From Zhongshania sp. (GTDB taxonomy: Bacteria > Pseudomonadota > Gammaproteobacteria > Pseudomonadales > Spongiibacteraceae), in the NCBI RefSeq assembly GCF_029212375.1, contig NZ_JARGNU010000003.1:124001-188000 (forward strand): 64,000 nt of DNA, read 5' to 3'. The notes under the pieces are model-generated. The model did no database searches and was not told the DNA's origin. It saw only the letters and a list, made by a program, of their open reading frames with translations. Below are positions 37,720 through 47,634 of the stretch, in pieces (within the stretch, counting starts at the first letter, position 1; every line of letters begins with the position of its first letter). The position numbers and the translations under genes are program-made.

Positions 37720-39355
37720 ATGCACGCTCCTTAAATGGGTCCATACCTACGCGGCGGAAGGTGTCTAAAAAGCGCTCTTCTGGCTGGCGAAGTGATACGA
37801 AGGTTTCGAGCACTTTTTCAATCACATTAGGCACCTCATCTTGGGCAAAGGAGGGCCCAAGAATCTTGCCGATCGAGGCGTCTAAGCCCTGACTGCCGCC
37901 AAGGGATACCTGATAAAACTCCTGACCTTTTTTGTCCACACCCAGAATGCCGATATTGCCAATGTGGTGGTGACCACAGGCGTTCATGCAACCCGAGATA
38001 TTTAGTTCTACTTCACCCAAATCATAAACGTAGTCTAAATCTTCAAAACGACGCTGAATAGCTTCGGCAATGGGGATAGACTTGGCATTAGCCAGCGAGC
38101 AGAAGTCACCGCCTGGGCAGCAAATAATGTCGTTTAAGGTGCCAACTACGGGGGCAGCGACCTCTAATTCAACTAGCTCTTTCCACAGCGCGAATAAATC
38201 TTGCTGGCGAACATCCGGCAGTACAATATTTTGCTGATGCGTGCTGCGAATTTCGCCAAAGCCGTAGCGCTCGCCTAAATCGGCAATCACTTCCAGTTGC
38301 TCTGCTGTCACATCGCCAGGGGCGACGCCGGTGGTTTTAAGCGCCAAGGTCACAATGCGATAGCCCGCGACTTTGTGAGCGTGGGTGTTGTGCTGCAACC
38401 AGCGCGCAAAGTCGGCATTTTCCAAGGCAAGGGCTTGCATGTCTTGCTGTGGCAGGGATTCGTAAGCTGGCGGCTGAAAGAAGGACTGAGCGCGACTGAT
38501 TTCTTCATCGGTCAGGCTCAGGGCGCCATCTTTAATATGCGCCCATTCTTTCTCGACGTCGGCTTTAAACGCCTCTGCGCCCATGGCGCGCACCAAAATC
38601 TTGATACGGGCCTTAAATTTATTGTCGCGACGACCAAGCTGGTTATAGACCCGCAAAATCGCTTCAAGATAGGTCAGCAAGTGCTTTGGCTCTAAAGCCT
38701 CATTAATCACGCTGCCAATTACGGGGGTACGCCCCAAACCGCCGCCAACAATAACCTTAAATGCGGTGTTGCCGGCAGCGTCTTTAACAATTTGCAGGCC
38801 AATATCGTGAACCATAACCGCAGCGCGGTCAGACTCTGAGCCACACACCGCAATTTTGAATTTACGTGGCAAAAACGCAAACTCAGGGTGGAAGGTCGAC
38901 CACTGGCGAATAATTTCGCAGTAGGCGCGAGCGTCTTCAACCTCGTCGGCGGCCACGCCAGAGAATTGGTCGGCAGTGACGTTACGAATACAGTTGCCGC
39001 TGGTTTGCACCGCGTGCATCTCTACTTCGGCAAGTTCTTCCAGAATATCGGGCACTTCTTCTAGCTTGGGCCAGTTCAGCTGCACATTCTGACGCGTACT
39101 GATGTGGGCATAACCCTTATCGTATTTGCGCGTAATGCTCGCTAATTTACGCAACTGCTCAGCATTGAGGGTGCCGTAGGGCACGGCGATGCGCAGCATG
39201 GGCGCAAGGCGCTGAATATAGAGGCCATTCTGCAAACGCAAAGGCAGAAACTGCTCATCGGTAATTTTACCTGCGAGATAGCGCTGGGTTTGGTCGCGAA
39301 ACTGCGCGACACGCTGACTGACAAGCTGACGGTCAAAGTGGTCGTAAGCGTACAT
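37712..39355 (-). CDS. cysI: Nitrite/sulfite reductase hemoprotein (assimilatory sulfite reductase)
   Basis: The enzyme reduces sulfite to sulfide for cysteine synthesis using siroheme and a 4Fe-4S cluster. The 547-residue protein carries two ferredoxin-like half-domains (HISTRQNVQLNWP and RSTHQQNIVLPD) and the cluster-binding cysteines in CCPGGDFCSLAN and NISGCMNACGHHHIGN. It matches the Pseudomonas CysI that is encoded with DUF934. No flavoprotein cysJ is adjacent, so the electron donor is probably ferredoxin or unlinked. Confidence 0.92.
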   Translation of the reverse strand: MYAYDHFDRQLVSQRVAQFRDQTQRYLAGKITDEQFLPLRLQNGLYIQRLAPMLRIAVPYGTLNAEQLRKLASITRKYDKGYAHISTRQNVQLNWPKLEEVPDILEELAEVEMHAVQTSGNCIRNVTADQFSGVAADEVEDARAYCEIIRQWSTFHPEFAFLPRKFKIAVCGSESDRAAVMVHDIGLQIVKDAAGNTAFKVIVGGGLGRTPVIGSVINEALEPKHLLTYLEAILRVYNQLGRRDNKFKARIKILVRAMGAEAFKADVEKEWAHIKDGALSLTDEEISRAQSFFQPPAYESLPQQDMQALALENADFARWLQHNTHAHKVAGYRIVTLALKTTGVAPGDVTAEQLEVIADLGERYGFGEIRSTHQQNIVLPDVRQQDLFALWKELVELEVAAPVVGTLNDIICCPGGDFCSLANAKSIPIAEAIQRRFEDLDYVYDLGEVELNISGCMNACGHHHIGNIGILGVDKKGQEFYQVSLGGSQGLDASIGKILGPSFAQDEVPNVIEKVLETFVSLRQPEERFLDTFRRVGMDPFKERAYA

Positions 39356-39553
39356 AGAAACCTTTGTCGTAAGTGTTTAGGCGGGTCAATACTGCTCGTT
39401 TGGGCATGTAATTAGCTTGAGCCGGTTTGTAGCGAGCTTAATGGTAAAGGCAAAGGAAGGCTTTCGCTAACGAATTTTCTGGGTAATGCTTATACGTAGG
39501 GTCGATAAGACACTTTATTGCTTGTAAATTAGCTCAACCACGGAGAGTTTTCT

Positions 39554-39562
39554 TGCTACAAT
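39554..39562 (+). promoter_or_regulatory. Extended -10 promoter for the small membrane protein gene
   Basis: TGCTACAAT combines a TGN extension with the -10 hexamer TACAAT at 39557-39562. There is no convincing -35. It lies 63 bases before the ATG at 39625. The rest of the 269-base gap to divergent cysI shows nothing else clear. Confidence 0.4.
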
Positions 39563-39624
39563 GCCCGCTGAATTTTAACGCCGAATTTCGGTTTCCCAAA
39601 TATACCCCCATTCAAGAGGCTACT

Positions 39625-39756
39625 ATGTCTGATCATACGTCTGAGCAAACCGAAGAGCAACGCGGCGACAACTTCGCTGATGCCTGCGCCGCCATCGCCA
39701 TTTTGGCCCTAGTTGTTGGTACTGCAGTGTACTGGTTGGCGGGCATGCCTTCTTAA
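39625..39756 (+). CDS. Small single-pass membrane protein, 43 residues
   Basis: The ORF starts at ATG 39625 after an AAGAGG ribosome site. It encodes an acidic, hydrophilic N-terminus (about 20 residues, rich in E, Q, D) followed by one membrane helix (ACAAIAILALVVGTAVYWLAG, about 21-41) and almost no tail. A promoter precedes it and a good terminator follows, which supports a real gene. The family is not recognised. Divergent placement next to cysI may be meaningful. Confidence 0.65.
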   Translation: MSDHTSEQTEEQRGDNFADACAAIAILALVVGTAVYWLAGMPS

Positions 39757-39807
39757 TCAGCCGCTGAGTGTGAGGGATGTGCAGATTTAAGCGCTGCCCT
39801 TAAACGT

Positions 39808-39838
39808 TAAAATCCTCGCTTTTTAGCGGGGATTTTTT
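39808..39838 (+). terminator. Rho-independent terminator after the small membrane protein gene
   Basis: AAATCCTCGCT (39810-39820) pairs with AGCGGGGATTT (39825-39835) with one G-U pair, followed by a T-run. Confidence 0.85.
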
Positions 39839-40257
39839 GTTTTGGGGCACTAAATCTACGCTCGTATTATTTGAGCTATTTCAGCATTCGCCGCTTGGCC
39901 TCACTGTTTGTAAGGGTTTGGCCTTTATAGATAGCGGATTCACCGCAAAAAATTCCTCCAATTATCAGTTTTCGCGCGGCCATGCACCTGCAATCAGTAA
40001 GTGAACAGTAAACTGGGTAATCATGCCCGATGATTAGTGTTGATGCTTTCGATTGAAGAGGGCTAGCCGTTATTTTCATGTTTGGCACAAATTCGAGTGG
40101 TAGCTCGCATTTTTTCATTGGATTTTCTCGTATACCGAAGTTTGAATGCGAATTGCGAATAAGTGCGCAATCTTCCCTGAATACGTTGAGTTAAGCCGCC
40201 CGTGGCAGCCGGAACGGTTGCTGGCAAAGCTAGTCTCATAATCATGTAGTATTCATT
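39839..40257. other. Intergenic stretch without a supported gene
   Basis: Short minus-strand frames of 60-80 codons exist here (for example 39876-40118) but have no ribosome site, no recognisable family and unusual composition. It may be decayed DNA at the edge of an AT-rich island. Nothing firm can be annotated. Confidence 0.4.
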
Positions 40258-40986
40258 TTATTTCAGAAAATAAACGACAAATACTTGTGCTCGCGCAACC
40301 ATTTTGCCGGGTTCGAAGCTCTCGCTATCGGGCCGTTGTAAATCAGCCATCGCCATTATTCGTCCCGCTTTCCCTTCTATTCGTCTACTTGGATGAAGGC
40401 TGTAGCGCTCTTCACCTCTAGTTGGTATTTCTGAAATCGAAAATGGCTTGCCGAGTGTCATCCCTTGTACGGCAGCGATTTGCGTGGCGCGATTTTTTGC
40501 GTCGGCAAAAGCTTTTACTAATGCTTCATCAGCTAAAGCCTCGCCATTTGAAACCGATAGCGTTGTATGAATTGTTTTGCTGATATTTGCGGCAATTAAT
40601 GCAGACATAATATCTTTGTATTTAGTAAAGTCATTTACCTGAATATCTACTTGCCTTGAGACTCTCGTGCCTATGGTAATACGCTCACCGCTTTCAAATT
40701 TAGTTACCGGAGTAATGTTTAAAGGGGTGGACGATATTGCATCGGGATTTATGCCTAGATTGATACAGGTATCAATTAAAATTCTTGATCTATTTTCTAT
40801 ATCATTTCGGCTGCTGGAAAGGTCCCCATCTGAGCTGTCTAGAAGAACGGAAAAATTAATCGTATCCGCGTCGACTTCAATTTCTGCGGAACCTTCTACA
40901 TATACATGGGGTTTGTCTGGGAGCGGTGATGCGATGGAATATGCTGGTATAAATATAAAAATGAAGATACTTAATATTTTATTCAT
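40258..40986 (-). CDS. SIMPL-domain (DUF541) periplasmic protein
   Basis: The 242-residue protein has a signal peptide (MNKILSIFIFIFIPAYSIAS) and the SIMPL layout: HVYVEGSAEIEVDADTINF near the start, a central RQVDIQVNDFTKY segment and the DAKNRATQIAAVQGMTLG helix. SIMPL proteins are periplasmic or envelope proteins of unclear function, some linked to oxidative stress (YggE). It lies 53 bases downstream of an SPFH-like gene on the same strand. Codon use is more AT-rich than in neighbouring housekeeping genes. Confidence 0.82.
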   Translation of the reverse strand: MNKILSIFIFIFIPAYSIASPLPDKPHVYVEGSAEIEVDADTINFSVLLDSSDGDLSSSRNDIENRSRILIDTCINLGINPDAISSTPLNITPVTKFESGERITIGTRVSRQVDIQVNDFTKYKDIMSALIAANISKTIHTTLSVSNGEALADEALVKAFADAKNRATQIAAVQGMTLGKPFSISEIPTRGEERYSLHPSRRIEGKAGRIMAMADLQRPDSESFEPGKMVARAQVFVVYFLK

Positions 40987-41039
40987 AAAAATCGTTCCCT
41001 CGGCTTATATAAATTTTGGTTGCGTAGTTAAGGGCTTAT

Positions 41040-41507
41040 TTACCTTGCTTTGCCCGCCTCTAGAATTGGCAAGCCAGCTTCTGTAGGGATATATATTCGT
41101 TCACCTTTGCCATCCTGAAGGCCTTTTATCCAAATATACCTAAGATATTCGACATTGCCCTTTAATGACTCGCCGATAATACGATTTGACTCGGCGGCCG
41201 CTTTCGCCCGCTCGATATCTGCTAAGCCTTCCGCTTTGGCGCGTACTATTTGCGCCTTTCCTTCTGCTTCGGCTAAGGTAACTCTTGCATTTGCCTGCAT
41301 CAAAGATGCAGTTTCTTTCGCCCGCGCTTCTTCGATTAATATTTGCTTCGACCACTCTGCTTCTTTAAGGGCAGCTCTTCCGTGCATCTCCATTCGATAT
41401 AAATTGTATTTTGGCCATGCCCAAAAGGACATGCCAATTATTGCTATGGTGGCAAAAAATAAAAAAATAATTGAACCAAGTGCTAGCGCTTGTTTATTTT
41501 GATACAT
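41040..41507 (-). CDS. SPFH-like membrane protein with coiled coil
   Basis: From ATG 41507, with GGAG six bases upstream, the protein has 155 residues: one membrane segment at about 8-31, then a long alanine- and glutamate-rich helix (AALKEAEWSKQILIEEARAKE and KAEGLADIERAKAAAESNRI) that predicts a coiled coil, ending in IYIPTEAGLPILEAG. Similar short proteins occur in phages and bacterial islands and resemble the tail of flotillin/HflK-type SPFH proteins, without the SPFH domain itself. Function unknown. Confidence 0.7.
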   Translation of the reverse strand: MYQNKQALALGSIIFLFFATIAIIGMSFWAWPKYNLYRMEMHGRAALKEAEWSKQILIEEARAKETASLMQANARVTLAEAEGKAQIVRAKAEGLADIERAKAAAESNRIIGESLKGNVEYLRYIWIKGLQDGKGERIYIPTEAGLPILEAGKAR

Positions 41508-41818
41508 CAGAAACTCCGGTTGCAAAGTAAGAGTTTGTGCAAAGTTTTGGGTGAAAAAATATGCTTTTGGACGGTGCTATATTGAATAGTGAGAGAGAAT
41601 CGGATGTTTCTGATTGCAAAAAATAATACAAATGATTGTAGATGTGGTTGGTGCCGTTGGAGTTGAATGTGGGCAATGATGACGCTGTTCGTAATCCCTG
41701 AACATGTTTTCACATCCTTATGCGGGAGGCCGTAATATTAGGGCCAAAAATATTTTTAAAGTAGTACTTTTAGAGTTGGGGTAGGGGTGCTAATTGACCT
41801 AAAGACGCTAAATGAACC
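41508..41818. other. AT-rich intergenic stretch
   Basis: No gene is supported here. One palindrome, AAAGTA-G-TACTTT (41758-41770), is visible. Two short minus-strand frames overlap each other and the start of the neighbouring gene and look like chance. Confidence 0.4.
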
Positions 41819-42049
41819 TCAACCCGCCTGCTTCAATACCACCTGCACAACCGTCACCACGCCGACGATAAACAAGCCGACAAAAATAATAGCAGTAATG
41901 ATGTAATTGCGTAAGCGGCCGTGTTTGAAGTCGCGCTCGCGGTTGCGGCTGCTTTGTACGCCAAAGGCACCAGAGAGTATGCTGCCGACTATTGTGAAGG
42001 TGCTTGGCTTACGTTCTTCCTTTTGTTCATCTTGCTTGTTTTCGCTCAT
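41819..42049 (-). CDS. DUF2970 small membrane protein
   Basis: The 76-residue protein has a charged N-terminus (about 15 residues), the family block SILSGAFGVQSSRNRERDFKHG and one membrane helix at about 49-71. This is the DUF2970 pattern in proteobacteria. The role is unknown. It lies 100 bases downstream of metH on the same strand and may share its transcript. Confidence 0.82.
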   Translation of the reverse strand: MSENKQDEQKEERKPSTFTIVGSILSGAFGVQSSRNRERDFKHGRLRNYIITAIIFVGLFIVGVVTVVQVVLKQAG

Positions 42050-42149
42050 GGTTTATGTCCTTTAAAGCCTATTCGCTCGCCGAAATTTTTGGGTCGCCGA
42101 GACGGGTTTTTATTCCGGCCTCGGCCCCGCCGCTAGCATCCCATATCCG

Positions 42150-45100
42150 CTATGGATCGTAATCCAAGTTAGGCGACAGCCAGCGTTCCATGGTTTTCAT
42201 TTCCATGCCCTTGCGGGCGGCGATGTCTTCCACCTGGTCTTTGCCAATTTTGCCTACGGCAAAGTAGCGCGACTGGGGGTGGGAGTAGTAAAAGCCACTC
42301 ACCGCCGCCGCGGGATGCATCGCAAGACTCTCGGTTAGGATAATGCCGGTTTCGCTGGTTGCGTTTAGCAAGCGGAACAGGGTTTCTTTCTCGGTATGGT
42401 CTGGGCAGGCGGGGTAGCCTGGCGCTGGCCGAATACCGCGATATTTCTCTTTAATTAATTCGTCGTTGCTGAGGTTTTCGTCACTCGCATAGGACCAGTA
42501 TTCCTTGCGTACCCGCAAATGCAGGTGTTCGGCAAAGGATTCGGCCAAGCGGTCGGCCAGCGCTTTCACCATAATGGCGCTGTAGTCGTCGTTGGCGGCG
42601 ATGAATTTCTCTGCCAGTTCATCTGCGCCTAGGCCAGTAGTCACTGCAAAGCCGCCGATATAATCGGTTTTACCGCTGTCTGTCGGGGCAATGTAGTCGG
42701 CCAAGCTCATGTGCGGCTTGTCGTCGGGCTTTTGCGCTTGCTGGCGCAGTTGGTGCAGGGTTTCAAGTGCTGCCGAGCCATCAGGGTTCATCACTGTGAT
42801 GTCGTCGCTGCCACTGCGCTGGGCGGGCCAGAAGCCGATAATGCCATTGGCCTGCAACAGCTTTTCTTTAATGATGCGGTCGAGCATGCGCTGGCCGTCG
42901 TCAAACAGATTGCGGGCGGCTTCGCCAACAATTTCATCGTTGAGAATTTTGGGGTATTTGCCCGCCAAGCCCCACGAGATAAAGAAGGGCGTCCAGTCGA
43001 TAGTTTCGCGCAGGGTTTCGAGGGGGTAGTCCGCAAAGGTGCGGGTGCCCAAGAAGCTGGGTGCTGGCGGCGTGTAATTGGCCCAGTCGGTCACAAAGCC
43101 GTTTTCGCAGGCCATTGGATACGTCAATAAGCGTTTTTTACCTTGGCTGCCAGCGCGGCGGGCGCGAACCCGCTCGTATTCGTCTTTGCGCTCGGCGACA
43201 AAGTCAGCCTTCATGTCTTCGCTGATCAGCTGGGTGGCAACCGCCACGCTGCGCGAGGCATCGGGCACATAGACCACGGCATCGTTCTGGTATTTTGGTT
43301 CGATCTTAACCGCAGTATGGGCCTTAGAGGTGGTCGCTCCACCGATCATCAGCGGAATGGTAAAGCCCTGACGCTGCATTTCGCTGGCAACGTGAACCAT
43401 TTCATCTAGCGACGGTGTGATGAGCCCGCTAAGGCCGATGATATCGACTTTCTCGCGCTTGGCGGCTTCCAAAATTTTGTCGCAAGACACCATTACGCCA
43501 AGGTCGATAACCTCGAAGTTATTGCACTGCAGCACTACGCCTACAATGTTTTTACCAATATCGTGAACATCACCTTTCACAGTGGCCATAAGCACGCGGC
43601 CATTGGCTTTGGCGCCAACCGCTTTACTGGCTTCGATAAAGGGGTTGAGGTAGGCCACGGCCTGTTTCATTACCCGCGCCGATTTAACCACCTGGGGCAG
43701 GAACATTTTGCCGTCGCCGAATAAATCGCCAACCACGTTCATGCCGTCCATCAAGGCACCTTCGATCACGTCGATGGGCTTAACAGCGGCGGCGCGGGCT
43801 ACTTCGGCGTCTTCTTCAATATAGGTCGAGATGCCTTTGACCAGGGCGTGTTCGATGCGTTTTTCAACTGGCCATTCGCGCCATGTTAGGTCTTCTTTGT
43901 TTTCGGCGGTGGAGCCGTCGCCACGGTATTTGTCGGCAATATTCAGCAGACGCTCGGTGCTGTCATCGCGGCGGTTGAGAATAACGTCTTCGACGTGATC
44001 CCTAAGTTCTTTCGGCAGGTCGTCGTAAATCGCCAATTGGCTGGCGTTTACAATGCCCATGCGCATGCCAGCTTTAATAGCGTGGTAAAGAAATACCGAG
44101 TGAATCGCCTCGCGCACGGGGTTATTGCCCCTGAATGAGAAGGAGACGTTAGAGACCCCGCCGGACACTATCGCGTAGGGCAGCTCTTTTTTGATGTAGG
44201 CAGTGGCTTCGATAAAGTCGACGGCGTAGTTATTGTGCTCGTCGATGCCGGTGGCCACGGCAAAGATGTTGGGGTCGAAAATAATGTCTTGCGGCGGAAA
44301 GCCGATCTCGTTGACCAGAATATCGTAGCTGCGTTTGCAAATTTCAGACTTGCGTTTAAAGGTGTCGGCTTGGCCGTCTTCATCAAAGGCCATCACCACC
44401 ACGGCGGCGCCGTATTTCATGCAGGCGCGAGCGCGGTCGCGAAACTCGTCTTCGCCTTCTTTCATCGAAATGGAGTTAACGATGGGCTTGCCTTGAATAC
44501 ACTTCAGGCCCGCTTCAATTACTTCCCACTTAGAGGAGTCGACCATAATCGGCACCCGGCAGATATCCGGTTCCGAGGCGATTAAGTTTAAAAAGGTGAC
44601 CATGGCATGTTTGGCGTCGAGCATGCCTTCATCCATGTTGATGTCGATCACCTGGGCGCCGTTTTCAACCTGCTGGCGGGCAACCGAGAGGGCAGCGTCG
44701 TAGTCGTTTTCTAAAATCAGGCGTTTAAATGCCGCTGAGCCGGTGACGTTGCAGCGCTCGCCCACGTTCACAAACAGCGAGTTGGCGTCGATATGAAAGG
44801 GCTCTAAGCCAGATAGGCGGCAAATAGGTTCGCGCACTGGGAGCGGGCGAGGTGCAATGCCGTCCATCGCTGCGCCAATGGCTTTGATGTGCGCTGGCGT
44901 GGTGCCGCAGCAGCCGCCGACTAAATTAAGAAAGCCGCGCTCGGCAAACTCTTTCAGCTCGCCGTGCATATCTTCTGGGGTTTCGTCGTATTCGCCAAAT
45001 TCATTGGGCAGGCCAGCGTTGAAATGGCCGCTAAAATAGCAGTCTGACGCTTCGCAAAGTTCTTCTACAAAGGGGCGTATCTCGCTGAACCGGCGGCCAC

Positions 45101-45848
45101 AGTTGGTGCCAATGATGAGCGGCTTGGCGTGGGCAATGGAGTTCCAGAACGCGGTTGGCGTTTGTCCAGATAAGGTGCGACCACTGGTGTCGGGGAAGGT
45201 CACCGAGATCATGATTGGCCGTTCGTCGCCGGTGTCTTCAAAGTATTGCAGCACTGCATAGACAGCCGCCTTGGCGTTGAGACTGTCGAAAATCGTCTCA
45301 ATCATTAGAATGTCGGCGCCGCCGGTAATCAGACCGCGAGTAGCTGCGTAGTAATTCTCTACTAATTCATCAAAGTGAGTATTGCGCGCGCCGGGGTCGT
45401 TTACGTCTGGTGAAATAGACGCGGTGCGCGGGGTGGGCCCAATAACACCGGCAACAAAGCGGGGCTTGTCGGGGTTGAGCGCAGTTGCAGCATCTGCCAC
45501 TTCACGGGCCAGTTCAGCGCCAGCACGGTTTAACTCTTCGGCAATTTCTTGTAGGTCGTAATCGCCCTGGGCGATGGCGGTGGAGTTAAAAGTGTTGGTC
45601 TCAATAACATCGGCGCCAGAGTCGAGGTAGGCCTGGTGGATTTCGCGAATAACGTCGGGGCGAGTTAGGGTGAGCAGGTCATTATTGCCCTTGAGATCGG
45701 TGTGGAAATCGGCAAAACGCGCACCGCGATAGTCAGCTTCTTCCAGCTTGTAGCTTTGAATCAAGCTGCCCATAGCGCCGTCAATCACCAGTATTCGGTT
45801 TTTGAGGGCGGTAGTAAGTTGGGCGGTGCGAGAGGTAGACTGACTCAT
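42150..45848 (-). CDS. metH: Cobalamin-dependent methionine synthase
   Basis: MetH moves a methyl group from methyltetrahydrofolate through cobalamin to homocysteine. From ATG 45848 it has 1232 residues (E. coli 1227). Domains in order: homocysteine-binding with zinc cysteines Cys250, Cys313 and Cys314; pterin-binding (about 350-620); the B12 module with [10 protein letters not shown], whose histidine near 762 is the lower cobalt ligand; and the C-terminal AdoMet activation domain with [16 protein letters not shown] precedes this ATG; a longer frame from 45908 lacks support. It is divergent to nfuA. No cobalamin riboswitch is seen in the leader. Confidence 0.97.
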   Translation of the reverse strand: MSQSTSRTAQLTTALKNRILVIDGAMGSLIQSYKLEEADYRGARFADFHTDLKGNNDLLTLTRPDVIREIHQAYLDSGADVIETNTFNSTAIAQGDYDLQEIAEELNRAGAELAREVADAATALNPDKPRFVAGVIGPTPRTASISPDVNDPGARNTHFDELVENYYAATRGLITGGADILMIETIFDSLNAKAAVYAVLQYFEDTGDERPIMISVTFPDTSGRTLSGQTPTAFWNSIAHAKPLIIGTNCGRRFSEIRPFVEELCEASDCYFSGHFNAGLPNEFGEYDETPEDMHGELKEFAERGFLNLVGGCCGTTPAHIKAIGAAMDGIAPRPLPVREPICRLSGLEPFHIDANSLFVNVGERCNVTGSAAFKRLILENDYDAALSVARQQVENGAQVIDINMDEGMLDAKHAMVTFLNLIASEPDICRVPIMVDSSKWEVIEAGLKCIQGKPIVNSISMKEGEDEFRDRARACMKYGAAVVVMAFDEDGQADTFKRKSEICKRSYDILVNEIGFPPQDIIFDPNIFAVATGIDEHNNYAVDFIEATAYIKKELPYAIVSGGVSNVSFSFRGNNPVREAIHSVFLYHAIKAGMRMGIVNASQLAIYDDLPKELRDHVEDVILNRRDDSTERLLNIADKYRGDGSTAENKEDLTWREWPVEKRIEHALVKGISTYIEEDAEVARAAAVKPIDVIEGALMDGMNVVGDLFGDGKMFLPQVVKSARVMKQAVAYLNPFIEASKAVGAKANGRVLMATVKGDVHDIGKNIVGVVLQCNNFEVIDLGVMVSCDKILEAAKREKVDIIGLSGLITPSLDEMVHVASEMQRQGFTIPLMIGGATTSKAHTAVKIEPKYQNDAVVYVPDASRSVAVATQLISEDMKADFVAERKDEYERVRARRAGSQGKKRLLTYPMACENGFVTDWANYTPPAPSFLGTRTFADYPLETLRETIDWTPFFISWGLAGKYPKILNDEIVGEAARNLFDDGQRMLDRIIKEKLLQANGIIGFWPAQRSGSDDITVMNPDGSAALETLHQLRQQAQKPDDKPHMSLADYIAPTDSGKTDYIGGFAVTTGLGADELAEKFIAANDDYSAIMVKALADRLAESFAEHLHLRVRKEYWSYASDENLSNDELIKEKYRGIRPAPGYPACPDHTEKETLFRLLNATSETGIILTESLAMHPAAAVSGFYYSHPQSRYFAVGKIGKDQVEDIAARKGMEMKTMERWLSPNLDYDP

Positions 45849-45997
45849 GAATATCCTGATAATTTTAAACGTAATAAGCAAAAGCGCTGCACGGACTGTG
45901 GCCGGCATGGGCTTCGTGGTAAACTACGCAATTCTAACAGATACTCGGCCCAGCATAGAAATTGTTTGGCAAAACAGCGGTATATACAGAGGTAATT

Positions 45998-46600
45998 ATG
46001 TCTACAGAGCAAACAGCCGTTAATTTGACGATTACAGAGTCTGCGCAGGACTATCTGGCCGAATTGCTAGCAAAGCAAGACGACGTCATTGGTGTGCGGG
46101 TGTTCATTACGCAGCCAGGTACGCCTAAGGCGGAAACCTGTATTGCCTATTGCCGCGACGGCGATCTAAACGACGCCGATATCATTCGGGACTACCCCAA
46201 GTTTAAGGCTTATTTTGATGGCCGCAGCGTGCCATTTTTAGACGAAGGTTTTATCGATTACGCCAGCGACCGCATGGGTGGCCAGTTAACCATTAAGGCG
46301 CCAAACGCCCGTCTGCCAAGGGTTAGCGAAGACAGCCCGCTGGAAGATCAGATTAACTACGTGCTTTACAACGAAGTGAATCCATCTTTGGCTGCCCACG
46401 GCGGCGAAGTATCACTGCTGGAGATTACTGAAGACAAACTGGCGGTACTCAAGTTTGGTGGCGGCTGTCAGGGTTGCGGCATGGTTGATGTTACCCTTAA
46501 AGAAGGCGTTGAAAAGACGTTGCTAGAGAAAGTGCCAGGCCTAGCCGGTGTTAAAGACAGCACCGATCACACTAATACCGATAATGCTTACTTTAAATAG
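45998..46600 (+). CDS. nfuA: Fe-S biogenesis protein NfuA
   Basis: NfuA accepts 4Fe-4S clusters and delivers them to target proteins. From ATG 45998 (AGAGG upstream) the product has 200 residues: an A-type carrier-like N-domain lacking the cluster cysteines, and a C-terminal Nfu domain with Cys157 and Cys160 in [15 protein letters not shown]. coli NfuA is of similar size and layout. It may serve the nearby Fe-S enzymes such as CysI, but no direct link is shown. Confidence 0.95.
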   Translation: MSTEQTAVNLTITESAQDYLAELLAKQDDVIGVRVFITQPGTPKAETCIAYCRDGDLNDADIIRDYPKFKAYFDGRSVPFLDEGFIDYASDRMGGQLTIKAPNARLPRVSEDSPLEDQINYVLYNEVNPSLAAHGGEVSLLEITEDKLAVLKFGGGCQGCGMVDVTLKEGVEKTLLEKVPGLAGVKDSTDHTNTDNAYFK

Positions 46601-46714
46601 TCATAAAGCCGGCTAGCTAGTTACTCGCTGTTAGGGTCGGATTTTAAGGGCTGGCTAGATATTAGTGCGAATCCCGACTCCGTTCAGTGGGTCGGGCATA
46701 TCAAGGAAATCCCC

Positions 46715-47131
46715 ATGCAACTTCAACACTCGCGTACCGATATTCAAGTGCGTTTTTCGGACTTGGATATTATCGGCCATGTCTCTAATAGTTATTACGC
46801 CCAGTATTTTGACTTGGCGCGGGTGACGTTTTTTCGGCAAATTGCTAAACAGCTCGGCCGCGAGAATCCCGCGCATGTGGTGGCGAGTGTCAAAATGGAT
46901 ATGTTGCGTGAGATTTGCTTTGACGACACCGTTGTTGTTGATACGTGGTGCTCGCATGTTGGCACCAAAAGCATGACCATTGAGCACCTAATTTATGCTA
47001 ATGGTGAAAAAGCCACTACCTGCCAAACGGTATTAGTGGGTTTTGATCGCGAAACCCGCACGTCAAAGGCCTTGCCGACCGATTGGGAAGCCAGCGATGT
47101 TAGCGGTGTTATTCCGCCCCGCAAGGATTAA
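46715..47131 (+). CDS. Acyl-CoA thioesterase (4HBT/YbgC type)
   Basis: The 138-residue hotdog-fold protein has the N-terminal motif VRFSDLDIIGHVSNSYYAQY, in which the aspartate after DL is the expected catalytic residue. It should hydrolyse acyl-CoA thioesters; the chain length is not evident. An AAGGAA ribosome site is present. It precedes a YchJ gene by three bases, so they are likely co-transcribed. Confidence 0.85.
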   Translation: MQLQHSRTDIQVRFSDLDIIGHVSNSYYAQYFDLARVTFFRQIAKQLGRENPAHVVASVKMDMLREICFDDTVVVDTWCSHVGTKSMTIEHLIYANGEKATTCQTVLVGFDRETRTSKALPTDWEASDVSGVIPPRKD

Positions 47132-47134
47132 GTT

Positions 47135-47599
47135 TTGCACTGTTATTGCGGCAGTGGCCTCGGTTTTCTGGAATGCTGTGAGCCTTATATTAGCGGTGCG
47201 CGGCTAGCGCCGACCGCAGAGGCCTTGATGCGCTCACGCTACAGTGCGTTTAGCGCTGGCAATGCCGCGTATTTATTGGCAAGTCTTCATCCCAGCAAAC
47301 GCGCGTCAGAAAGTCTCGAGAGTTTGAAACAGAGTTTTAGTGGCACGCAGTGGTGCAGTTTGCGGATTATATCTTCAAGGAATGGCGTTGTCGGGCAGGC
47401 CAGTGGCGAAGTTGAATTCGTTGCTTTTTATCGCAGTGGCGAAGAAATTAGTCAATTACATGAGCACTCGCGCTTTGTTTGCGAAAACAATCAGTGGCTA
47501 TACTGCGATGGCGACATGTTGCCGGCGTTGAAATTAGGTCGCAATGATGACTGCTGGTGCGGCAGCGGCCTGAAACTAAAGAAGTGCCATCCTGACTAA
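47135..47599 (+). CDS. YchJ-family SEC-C motif protein
   Basis: The 154-residue protein carries two SEC-C zinc motifs: HCYCGSGLGFLECCEPYI at the start and CWCGSGLKLKKCHPD at the end, with AEALMRSRYSAF between, the YchJ/UPF0225 pattern. The start is TTG at 47135 with AAGGA eight bases before; an upstream ATG is not available in frame. SEC-C modules bind zinc and proteins. The function of the family is not established. Confidence 0.85.
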   Translation: MHCYCGSGLGFLECCEPYISGARLAPTAEALMRSRYSAFSAGNAAYLLASLHPSKRASESLESLKQSFSGTQWCSLRIISSRNGVVGQASGEVEFVAFYRSGEEISQLHEHSRFVCENNQWLYCDGDMLPALKLGRNDDCWCGSGLKLKKCHPD

Positions 47600-47634
47600 G
47601 GGACTGTGTTCCTTTCCGACAGAGTAGCGTATTG

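Noticed and set aside
39876-40245. Two short minus-strand frames (80 and 60 codons)
   Set aside because: No ribosome site and no recognisable family, and the frames overlap each other. Kept as unexplained intergenic DNA.
41494-41713. Minus-strand frames overlapping the SPFH-like gene start
   Set aside because: They overlap each other in different frames, have no ribosome site and no family resemblance.
42709-43130. Plus-strand frames inside metH
   Set aside because: They are antisense shadows of a full-length, well-identified gene with strong codon bias on the minus strand.
45849-45997. Cobalamin riboswitch before metH
   Set aside because: The 149-base divergent gap is too short for the usual element and I saw no B12-box-like sequence.
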